From the NCBI RefSeq assembly GCF_965221685.1, contig NZ_OZ244907.1: a stretch of DNA of 64,000 bases; one strand, 5' to 3'. Numbering within the stretch: position 1 is the first letter of the stretch; every line of letters begins with the position of its first letter. The translations under genes were made by a program, and so were the position numbers. Below, piece by piece: positions 35,811 to 44,100 of the stretch. The stretch comes from Palauibacter sp022826685 (GTDB lineage: Bacteria > Gemmatimonadota > Gemmatimonadetes > Palauibacterales > Palauibacteraceae). A model generated the notes under the pieces. It worked only from the letters and a program-made list of their open reading frames with translations, was not told the origin of the DNA and searched no databases.

Positions 35811-37273
35811 ACGTGGTAGTTGGGGGCTTCGCGCGTGATCACGACGTCGTGCGGATGGGACTCGCGGAGTCCGCCGGAGGTGATGCGGAGGAAGCGGGCA
35901 TCCCGGCGGAGTTCGTCGATGTCGGCGGCGCCGCAATACCCCATGCCGCTGCGAAGACCGCCGACGAGCTGGAACACGGTGTCCGCCACCGGCCCCTTGT
36001 AGGGCACCCGGCCTTCGATCCCCTCGGGGACCAGCTTCTGGGCGGACGATCCCTCCTGGAAATACCGGTCGGCCGAGCCGGCCTGCATGGCCGCCAGCGA
36101 ACCCATGCCGCGGATCACCTTGAACCGCCGGCCCTCGAGGAGGAAGGTCTCCCCCGGGCTCTCGTCGGTGCCCGCGAACATGGACCCGAGCATGCACGTC
36201 TCCGCCCCCGCCGCGATCGCCTTCACGAGATCGCCGGAATACTTGATGCCGCCGTCGCCGATGACCGGCACCCGGCCCTCAGCCCCCGCCACGCTGTCCT
36301 CGATCGCGGTGATTTGAGGCACGCCGACACCCGTGACGACGCGCGTCGTGCAGATGGATCCCGGCCCCACGCCGACCTTGACCGCGTTCACCCCCCGCTC
36401 GACGAGCGTCGCCGCCCCTTCGCGGGTCGCGACGTTGCCGGCAATGAGATCGATGTCGGGGAGCGCCTCCCGCACCCGGGTGACGGCCTCGAGGACGCCC
36501 TCCGAGTGTCCGTGCGCGGTGTCGACGACGATGACGTCCACTCCGGCCCCGGCGAGTTCCCGTGCCCGCTCGAGTTCATTCCGGCTCGCTCCCACGGCCG
36601 CCCCCACCCGGAGCCGTCCGTGGCCGTCCTTCGTCGCGTTGGGAAACTGCCGACGTTTGAAGATGTCCTTGACCGTGATGAGTCCGGCGAGCCGCCCGTC
36701 CTCTCCCACCACCGGGAGCTTCTCGATCTTGTGCCGGCGGAGAATCTCTTCGGCCTCCTCGAGCGAGGTCCCGGTGGGCGCCGTAACGAGATTCTCGCTC
36801 GTCATCACCTCCCGCACCGGCCGCGAGAGATCGGTCTCGAACACCAGGTCCCGGTTGGTCAAAATCCCGACGAGGGCGCCGTCGTCGCCCACGATCGGGA
36901 CCCCGCTGATCGAGAAGTCCCTCATCCGCCTGCGGGCTTCGCCCAGCGTGGCGTCGGGTCCGAGCGTGACGGGGTCCAGAATCATCCCGCTCTCGGACCG
37001 CTTCACCCGGTCGACCTGCCGGGCCTGGGCTTCGATCGGCATGTTCTTGTGGATGATGCCGATCCCGCCCTCGCGCGCGAGGGCGATGGCCATGCCGGAT
37101 TCCGTCACCGTGTCCATGGCGGCGGAGAGCAGCGGAATCTGGAGTCGGATGCGCTGCGTCAGGCGAGTGGAGACGTCGACATCCGCCGGATGAACGAGCG
37201 CGTGCCCGGGGGCGAGCAGAACGTCGTCGAAGGTCAGCGCTTCGCGGCTGGAGCGCGGCGTGGGAGCTTCCAT
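35807..37273 (-). CDS. guaB: IMP dehydrogenase
   Basis: 488 residues. NAD-dependent oxidation of IMP to XMP, the committed step of GTP synthesis. TIM barrel with FDDVLLAPGHA and MDTVTESGMA at the N-terminus, two CBS domains in the middle (about 95-205, PIVGDDGALVGILTNRDL and KLPVVGEDGRLAGLIT), NAD region VIVVDTAHGHS, catalytic Cys in GSICTTRVVTGVG (about residue 307), GDGGIKYSGD and the flap segment EGRVPYKGPV. Length is typical. The stop overlaps a dispersed repeat. Confidence 0.97.
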   Translation of the reverse strand: MEAPTPRSSREALTFDDVLLAPGHALVHPADVDVSTRLTQRIRLQIPLLSAAMDTVTESGMAIALAREGGIGIIHKNMPIEAQARQVDRVKRSESGMILDPVTLGPDATLGEARRRMRDFSISGVPIVGDDGALVGILTNRDLVFETDLSRPVREVMTSENLVTAPTGTSLEEAEEILRRHKIEKLPVVGEDGRLAGLITVKDIFKRRQFPNATKDGHGRLRVGAAVGASRNELERARELAGAGVDVIVVDTAHGHSEGVLEAVTRVREALPDIDLIAGNVATREGAATLVERGVNAVKVGVGPGSICTTRVVTGVGVPQITAIEDSVAGAEGRVPVIGDGGIKYSGDLVKAIAAGAETCMLGSMFAGTDESPGETFLLEGRRFKVIRGMGSLAAMQAGSADRYFQEGSSAQKLVPEGIEGRVPYKGPVADTVFQLVGGLRSGMGYCGAADIDELRRDARFLRITSGGLRESHPHDVVITREAPNYHV

Positions 37274-37326
37274 GCGCCATCGTAGGCGACGGCCCGCGCG
37301 ACGTCAACGAGCGGCCGGCCTCCGAC

Positions 37327-37704
37327 CTATGGGTCGACGACGATCTCGCGCGTCTCGGGCGGAGGGCGATCCTCCCGGGGTTCCGGTTCCGGGCTGCCCG
37401 CTTCGAGTTCGGCGAGGAATCCCCGCCCGGCTTCGCGGAACGAGTCGATCACGCGGTCGGCCGCGCCGAGCACCTTCATCGTGCCCTTGACCGCGGTCGT
37501 CGAGGCCCTCGTCCTCCGCAGCCCCCGATGGACGGATTCGGCGAAGTGCTGGAACGGATCCGCGCCGGCCGCCGGCCGGGAGGCGTACTTCGACGAGAGA
37601 TAGTCGATGAAATCGACGACCTCGTACTGCTTGTCCTCGGGCAGAGCCTGGAGCTTCCTCCAGATCTTCTTCCTCAGGATCTCGTTCATGCTTTCTTCGG
37701 CCAT
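37327..37704 (-). CDS. DUF2281-like small protein
   Basis: 125 residues. The N-terminus (ILRKKIWRKLQALPEDKQY and EVVDFIDYLSSKY) resembles DUF2281/YhcC-type antitoxin-like helices (ALPE-x-x-Q-x-EV-x-DFI-x-x-L). A middle helix (about 55-90) and a proline/glutamate-rich tail follow. No membrane segment. Function unknown; DUF2281 proteins are sometimes antitoxins, but no toxin gene is adjacent. ATG 37704 is chosen from protein similarity. Divergent from the epimerase gene. Confidence 0.72.
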   Translation of the reverse strand: MAEESMNEILRKKIWRKLQALPEDKQYEVVDFIDYLSSKYASRPAAGADPFQHFAESVHRGLRRTRASTTAVKGTMKVLGAADRVIDSFREAGRGFLAELEAGSPEPEPREDRPPPETREIVVDP

Positions 37705-37860
37705 GGCGCCTTCCGACTCCGTGGTCGTCCGAACCCGCCCCGCGTTCCTTCGCCGGTCCCCCTCATACTCCGCCCGACAGGGGGCAGGTTTCAAGTATGC
37801 AGCGCGCGCAGCGGCGCGAGGGGTTCCGCCGTCCGCCGCCGCAAGCATAACATGTAGCGC

Positions 37861-38880
37861 GTGAAAACGGCCTATGATCTCGCCTGCGAAGCACTCGCCG
37901 CGGCCCCTCGACGATGGCTGGTCACGGGGGGCGCCGGGTTCATCGGATCGCACCTCGTCGAGCGGCTCCTGACGCTGGGACAGGAGGTCGTGGCGCTCGA
38001 TGACCTCTCGACCGGAAACCGCGGCAACATCGACGAAGCCGTGGCGGCCTCGGGCGCCCCGGCGGACCGGTGCCGTTTCCTGGAGCGGGACGTCGTCGAT
38101 GCCGACGCGGTCCTCGAGGCATGCCGCGATGTCGACATCGTGCTGCACCAGGCCGCGCTGGGTTCGGTGCCCCGATCCGTCAAGGAGCCGCAGGAGACGT
38201 ATGCCCGCAACGTCGAGGGGTTCATCAACGTGCTGGACGCGGCCCGCGACGCCGGCGTCTCCCGCCTCGTCTACGCCTCCTCGAGTTCGGTGTACGGGGA
38301 CTCGCCCTACCTCCCGAAGGTGGAAGCCCGCATCGGAAACCCGGCATCCCCCTATGCGGCCACGAAGCGCGTCAACGAGTTGTACGCGGAGATGTACCGC
38401 CGCAGCTACGACCTCGAGGTCGTCGGACTCCGCTACTTCAACGTCTTCGGCAGGAGGCAGGCGCCCAACGGACCGTACGCCGCGGTCATACCGCGCTGGA
38501 CGCTGCGGATGCTCGCGGGCGAGCCGTGCCAGATCTACGGGGACGGGAAGACGACCCGGGATTACTGCTACATCGACAACGTGGTACAGGCGAACCTGCT
38601 CGCCGCCACGACGGGGGCGGGGGCGGCGCTGGGCGTCTACAACGTCGCCGCGGGAGATCCGACGACGCTGAACGAGTTGTTCGCCCTCATCCGGTCGGGG
38701 CTCGCGAAGAAGCGGCCGGATGTGGGAAGCGTGGAACCGGTGTACGAGCGCTTCCGGGTCGGTGACGTGCGGCATTCCTACGCGGACATCTCGAAAGCCC
38801 GGGAACGGCTGGGATACGAACCCCGCTGGACGCTCATCGAAGGTCTTCAGTCCACGCTCGACTGGTACGCCGCCCTCTGA
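37861..38880 (+). CDS. UDP-N-acetylglucosamine 4-epimerase, WbpP/TviC type
   Basis: 339 residues. Short-chain dehydrogenase/epimerase that interconverts UDP-GlcNAc and UDP-GalNAc (or their uronic acids). It begins with a short N-terminal extension, then TGGAGFIGSHLVERL, SSSSVYGDSPYLPK, catalytic SPYAATKRVNELYAE and the subgroup signature LRYFNVFGRRQAPNGPYAAVIPRW (key residues FGRRQ-PNG-YAAVIP), which distinguishes WbpP/TviC from GalE. GTG start. With the dehydrogenase at 32512 it makes a pair equivalent to the Vi-antigen TviB-TviC steps. Its stop TGA overlaps the next gene. Confidence 0.92.
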   Translation: MKTAYDLACEALAAAPRRWLVTGGAGFIGSHLVERLLTLGQEVVALDDLSTGNRGNIDEAVAASGAPADRCRFLERDVVDADAVLEACRDVDIVLHQAALGSVPRSVKEPQETYARNVEGFINVLDAARDAGVSRLVYASSSSVYGDSPYLPKVEARIGNPASPYAATKRVNELYAEMYRRSYDLEVVGLRYFNVFGRRQAPNGPYAAVIPRWTLRMLAGEPCQIYGDGKTTRDYCYIDNVVQANLLAATTGAGAALGVYNVAAGDPTTLNELFALIRSGLAKKRPDVGSVEPVYERFRVGDVRHSYADISKARERLGYEPRWTLIEGLQSTLDWYAAL

Positions 38881-39590
38881 ACGGCGGGGACTGGCCTGCG
38901 GGCGCCCGTCCCCCGGGGCTGCCGGGGTCCGACCTTCATGTCTGGAGAATCGACCTCTCCGCCTGTGAGGGGTCCGGCGACGACGCCCTCCTGAGTCCGG
39001 ACGAGCGGGCCCGTGCCGAGCGACTCGTCAACGCGAAGGCGCGCGCCCGGTTCCGTTGCGCCCGCATCGCGCTGCGACGTCTCCTCTCCGAGTACCTGCG
39101 CGTTCCGCCCGGCGAGTTGGCGCTGGAGTACGGAGAGCACGGAAAGCCACGGCTGGCGTTCGCGCCAGGTAGCGACGGGGCCGGCGATGCTCCCCCGTTC
39201 TTCTTCAACCTCAGCCACTCGGGCGGACTCGCGCTCTGCGCGGTGGGCCAACTCGGCGAGATCGGCGTCGACATCGAACGCATCCGGCCGCTCAGCTACC
39301 CGGGGGGCCTCGCCCGCGACCACCTCTCTCCCGGCGAACGGCGCCTCCGGTCCGACTGGGAGACCCCGGCGGCGAGGCCGGAGTTCTTCCGGATCTGGGC
39401 CCGGAAGGAGTCGATCCTCAAGGCCGCCGGGCTCGGTCTTTCGCGTCCGCTCGGCCGCGTCGACACGATTCGCGGGGAACTCGACGGGCGTTCGTGGTGG
39501 TTGATGGACCTCTTCCCGGGGGAAGGTTTCACGGGCGCCGTGGCATGCGCCCGGAGGCCGGAAACCGTCCGGCGGTGGAGTTGGCGGTGA
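38877..39590 (+). CDS. 4'-phosphopantetheinyl transferase, Sfp type
   Basis: 237 residues if started at CTG 38877. Transfers phosphopantetheine from CoA to carrier proteins. Motifs: ALLSPDERARAERLVN, RFRCARIALRRLLSEYL, HGKPRLA, FFNLSHSGGLAL, IGVDIERIRP (Mg-binding Asp and Glu) and FFRIWARKESILKAAGLGL. No ATG, GTG or TTG occurs in frame between the last upstream stop and TTG 39117, which would delete the first third. The CTG overlaps the epimerase stop as CTGA. No obvious ribosome site is present, so the true start is uncertain; the reading frame is not in doubt. Confidence 0.85.
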   Translation: MNGGDWPAGARPPGLPGSDLHVWRIDLSACEGSGDDALLSPDERARAERLVNAKARARFRCARIALRRLLSEYLRVPPGELALEYGEHGKPRLAFAPGSDGAGDAPPFFFNLSHSGGLALCAVGQLGEIGVDIERIRPLSYPGGLARDHLSPGERRLRSDWETPAARPEFFRIWARKESILKAAGLGLSRPLGRVDTIRGELDGRSWWLMDLFPGEGFTGAVACARRPETVRRWSWR

Positions 39591-39631
39591 GCACGGCGGG
39601 GCCGCCGATGGTCGGGCAGCGGCGGGCAAGG

Positions 39632-39660
39632 TTGACGATGGCCGATCCGCTCCCCATAGT
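39632..39660 (+). promoter_or_regulatory. candidate sigma70-type promoter for glnA
   Basis: TTGACG (39632-39637) and CATAGT (39655-39660) are spaced by exactly 17 bp, about 98 bp upstream of the glnA start. No sigma54 (GG-N10-GC) pattern stands out. Confidence 0.45.
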
Positions 39661-39757
39661 GCCTCGCGACATTGCGGGTCGTGCCCGACCGCCAGGCGCG
39701 GAGCCGGACGTACGAACCCCCCCTCAGTACGCCCCCAAGTGACCCGGAGGTCGCGCC

Positions 39758-41158
39758 ATGTCCGACGCCGTTTTTGCGGCACCCAGTGAACACCCCTCGC
39801 ACATTCGATACGACGACTACGGGAGCACCGTCGCCACGGGCGACCGGGACGCGATCCTGAAGCTCTGCGAGGATCTGAACGTCCGTTTCCTTCGTCTCAT
39901 CTTCATCGACATCGACGGCTTCGCGAAGAACGTCGAGGTCCCGGCGAGCAAGCTCGAAGACGGGTTCGACGCCAAGGTCATGTTCGACGGATCGTCGATC
40001 GGCGGCTACGTCCGCATCGAGGAGAGCGACATGCTCCTCAGGCCGGATCTCGACACGTTCCGGGTCTTCCCGTGGGGGAACCCGGACGCCCGGGTGGCCC
40101 AGATGTACTGCGACGTGCGGCGCCCCTACAACAAGCCGTTCGGCGGCTGCCCGCGCGCGGCGCTGAAGCGCGTCGTCGCCAGGGCCGAAGCGATGGGATA
40201 CACGATGTATTCCGCCGTCGAGGCGGAGTTCTTCCTCTTCAAGACGAACGAGGACGGCAGCTGCAATTTCGTCACCGACGACGATGGCGGGTACTTCGAC
40301 CTCACGCCGTCGGACCTCGCCGAGCGGGCGCGGCGGGAGATGGTCACCGCCATGGAGGCGATGGGCCTCGATATCGAGGCCGCGCACCACGAAGTCGCCG
40401 AGGGCCAGCACGAGATCGACTACAAGTACGGCGAGGCGCTGCGCACCGCCGACGACCTCATGACCTTCAAGTTCATCGTCCGGAACGTCGCGCACGCGCA
40501 CGGGCTCCACGCGACGTTCATGCCGAAGCCGATCTTCGGCGCGAACGGCTCCGGCATGCACACGCACCAGTCGCTGTTCAAGGACGGGAAGAACATCTTC
40601 CACGACGCGAACGCCGACTACGAGCTGGCCGATGTGATGCTCCACTACATCGGCGGCCTGAAGAAGCACGCGCGGGCCATCGCGGCGGTCACGAACCCGA
40701 TCGTGAACAGCTACAAGCGGCTCGTGCCCGGCTACGAGGCGCCGATCTCCATCGCCTGGTCGCAGCGGAACCGCTCGCCGATGATCCGCATCCCTGAGCA
40801 GCGCGGCGTCGGCACGCGGCTCGAGTTCCGCATGCCCGACCCGTCCTGCAACGGCTACCTGGCGACGGCCGTCCAGCTCGCCGCCGGTCTCGACGGCATC
40901 GAGAACGAGATCGATCCGGGGCCGCCGCTCGACACGAACGTGTGGCAGCTGACGGACGAGCAGCGCGCGGAGATCGGGCTCGAGGTGCTGCCCGCCAACC
41001 TCGGCGAGGCGGTGGAGGAACTCGAGGCGAACGACGTGATGAAGGACGCGCTCGGCGACCACATCTTCGAGCAGTTCGTGAGCCGCAAGAAGTCCGAGTG
41101 GAGCGACTACGTGGCGTCGGTCTCCGAGTGGGAGCTCGAGCAGTACATCAACTACTAG
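39758..41158 (+). CDS. glnA: glutamine synthetase type I
   Basis: 466 residues. ATP-dependent amidation of glutamate. Motifs: FDGSSIGGY, VEAEFFLF, GQHEIDYKYGEAL, KPIFGANGSGMHTHQSL (ATP/glutamate binding), NSYKRLVPGYEAPI and GTRLEFRMPDPSCNGYLA. The loop that carries the adenylylated Tyr in beta-type enzymes (NLYDLPPEE) reads NVWQLTDEQ here, so AMP-based control is unlikely; this resembles the alpha type. C-terminus EQYINY is typical of the family. It is monocistronic, convergent with glutamate dehydrogenase. Confidence 0.95.
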   Translation: MSDAVFAAPSEHPSHIRYDDYGSTVATGDRDAILKLCEDLNVRFLRLIFIDIDGFAKNVEVPASKLEDGFDAKVMFDGSSIGGYVRIEESDMLLRPDLDTFRVFPWGNPDARVAQMYCDVRRPYNKPFGGCPRAALKRVVARAEAMGYTMYSAVEAEFFLFKTNEDGSCNFVTDDDGGYFDLTPSDLAERARREMVTAMEAMGLDIEAAHHEVAEGQHEIDYKYGEALRTADDLMTFKFIVRNVAHAHGLHATFMPKPIFGANGSGMHTHQSLFKDGKNIFHDANADYELADVMLHYIGGLKKHARAIAAVTNPIVNSYKRLVPGYEAPISIAWSQRNRSPMIRIPEQRGVGTRLEFRMPDPSCNGYLATAVQLAAGLDGIENEIDPGPPLDTNVWQLTDEQRAEIGLEVLPANLGEAVEELEANDVMKDALGDHIFEQFVSRKKSEWSDYVASVSEWELEQYINY

Positions 41159-41169
41159 CCGCAGTTGAG

Positions 41170-41190
41170 GGCAGCCGCGGTCCGGCTGCC
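41170..41190. terminator. bidirectional hairpin between glnA and gdh
   Basis: GGCAGCCG (41170-41177), loop CGGTC, CGGCTGCC (41183-41190): perfect 8-bp GC stem in the 40-bp gap between convergent genes. There is no T-run on either side. Confidence 0.55.
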
Positions 41191-41198
41191 TGAGCCGA

Positions 41199-44100
41199 TC
41201 AGCGGTCCGGGGGTTCCAGGATCCCCGGATCGTTGACGGCATCCACGGCCACGACGAGCCCGGGGAGTTCCGCGCCCGTGCTCCGGACGTCGGCGATCAC
41301 GTTCCGAATCCGGCTCAACCCCACGGCGTTCCGGCGCCGGAAGGATCGCATCGCGTCTTCCGTCGTCGACGCCTCGGCACGGGCGATGATCTGCGCCGCC
41401 ATGCGGGAACGGGCCAGTTCGAGTCGCGTGACGAGGATGCGCGCCGCCCTCTGGTCCCACGGATCGTCCGTGGCCTGCGAGTAGACGCGGCTCCGCAGCC
41501 AGGGAAAGTCGATCTCCTCGGCGAGGCCGAAGTACACGGCGCCGACCTCGCGCGTGCCGGCGCCCGTCTCGCGGATGAGGCTGGCGATCGGCAGCAGTTC
41601 GTCCACGTAGCGGAAGGTCGCGAGTTGCGCCGCGCCCTCCGCATCGAGTCCGTCCATCTCGTGCAGCGAGCAGGTGGACTCGAAACGTTCCAGCCGCTCC
41701 GCGCTGAGCAGCTCCGGCAGGGCGTCGCGAACCGCCCGCACGGGGTCGTGCAGCCACTCGATCGCCTCGCTGATCGGCTCCGCGGGGTTGGTCCGCTGCA
41801 GGAGCCATCGAGTCGCGCGCGTCAGCGCGTCGGCCATGGCGAGGTAGCACTCGTTCTGCGCCCCGCTCCGCATCCGGACGTCGGCGACGCGCAGCCGCTC
41901 GTACAGGTCCTCGGCGTCCGCGATCCGTGACGCGACGTACCAGGTGCGGGCGACGGTCGCGGCGGCGCGGCCGGTCTCCTCCATGAGCCGGATATGGCTC
42001 GTGGCGCCCATGCGGTCCACGAAGCGGTTCGTGAGCAGCATGCTCGAGATGTTCGGGCGCAGCCGGTGTTCCTCGAGGTCCGATGTCTCGACCTCCTTCA
42101 GCGCCCCGAAGGGGAAGTAGTCCTCCACCAGTTCCATCATGGCCGGGTCGCGGGACACGCTGGACTCCGTGAGCGCATGCTTGAGGTGGAGCTTCGAGTA
42201 GGCCATGACCGTCGCGAGTTCCGGCCTCGTGAGGTGCGCCCCAACGTTCTCCCGTTCGATGAGTTCCTCACCCGCCGGCAGGTATTCGAGGGCCGGATCG
42301 AGGATCCCCTCCCGCTCGAAGCGCTGGATCACCTCGCGGAATGCGGCGGGCGTGCGCCGCGCCCGGATGTAGTCGAGGCTGATCGCAAGGCTCTGGCTGT
42401 ACGTGTTGCGGAGGACCTTCCACGCGACCTCATCCGTGCACTCCCGGAGCAGGTCGTTTCGCGCCTCGTAGTCGATCCCCCCGCGAGACAGCGGCGCGCC
42501 GAGGAGGATCTTGAGGTTGACCTCGTGGTCGGACATGTCGACCCCGGCGGAGTTGTCCACGGCATCGGTGTTGATGCTTCCCTCGCGGAGTGCGTATTCG
42601 ACCCGGGCGCGCTGCGTGAAGCCGAGATTGCCGCCCTCGCCCACGACGCGCGCCCGAATGCCCGTCGCATCCACCCGCGTGGGATCGCCGCTCGGGTCGC
42701 CGACATCGGCGTGGCGTTCCGAACTCGCCTTCACGTACGTGCCGATACCGCCGTTCCAGAGAAGGTCGACCGGCGCCGACAGGATCGCGCGGATTAGCTC
42801 GTTCCCGTTCATCTCCTCGTGATCGATGCCGAGGCGCTCCCGGATCTGCGGCGAGAGGTGGATCTGCTTCTCCGTACGGTCGTAGACGCCACCCCCTTCG
42901 CTCAGAAGCGCGGCGTCGTAGTCGGCCCACGACGAGGCCGGGAGTTCGAACAGCCGTTTCCGTTCCTCCCACGACGCCTCCGGATCCGGGTTCGGATCGA
43001 GGAAGATGTCGCGGTGATCGAAGGCGGCGACGAGCTGGATCTGCTTGCTGAGCAACATCCCGTTGCCGAACACGTCGCCGCTCATGTCCCCGATGCCGAC
43101 CGCAGTGAAGGGTTCGTTCTCGTAGTCGATGTCCGCTTCCCGGAAGTGGCGCTTCACGCATTCCCACGCACCGCGGGCCGTAATTCCCTCTTTCTTGTGG
43201 TCGTACCCCTGCGATCCGCCCGAGGCGAAGGCGTCGTCGAGCCAGAAGCCCGCTTCCGCCGCGAGTTCATTGGCCGTATCCGAGTTCTTCGCCGTCCCCT
43301 TGTCCGCCGCCACTACGAGGTACGGGTCGGGTCCGTCGTGGATCACCATCCCCCGGGGTTGCGTCACTTCGCCATCGACGACGTCGTCGGAGACTTCCAG
43401 CAGCCCGCGAATGAAGTCCCGGTAGCTGTCCAGCCCTGCCGCAAGCCGCGCCTCGCGCTCATCGGGCAGGCCCTTCACGATGAAGGCGCCCTTCGCGCCG
43501 CCGGGCACGATGACGGCGTTCTTCACCCTCTGCGTCTTCACGAGCCCGAGCACTTCCACCCGGAAGTCCCCGTAGCGGTCGCTCCACCTGATCCCGCCGC
43601 GCGCCACGTCGTCCATGCGCAGGTGGGCGGCCTCCGTCCGGGGGCCGCGCAGGTAGACCTCGTGCTTCGGCTTCGGCTTCGGAATGAAGTCGACGGGGAG
43701 GCTCGAGATCTTGAGCGCGAGGAGGGGCGACCGGCGCAACTCGCCCCGGTAGTGGTTCGTGCGCACGGTGGCGTGGACGAGTTCCATCATCCGCCGCAGC
43801 GTCCGGTCGTCCTCGATCCCGCGCACCGAAGCCAGCGCCCGCGCGAACTCGCGCTTCAGACGCCGCATCGTGTCGGCCGCCCCCTCCCGTGCCTCCGGAT
43901 CGAAGCGCGCCTCGAAGGCCCGGAAGATGCAGCGTGCGATGTCGGGGTACGCCGTGAGCGGAAACTGGCCGCCGGTGGGGGCGGCGACGGCGCCGATGCG
44001 GAAGGTGTAGCCCGCATAGGCCCGGAGGACGGACACCTCCCGCCATGTGAGACCGGCGGTCACGATGAGTTCGTTCAGCCGGTCATCTTCGGCGATTCCC

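Noticed and set aside
35700..35838. Short plus-strand frame over the region downstream of guaB
   Set aside because: It spans the dispersed repeat and the end of guaB, has no ribosome site and no recognisable protein.
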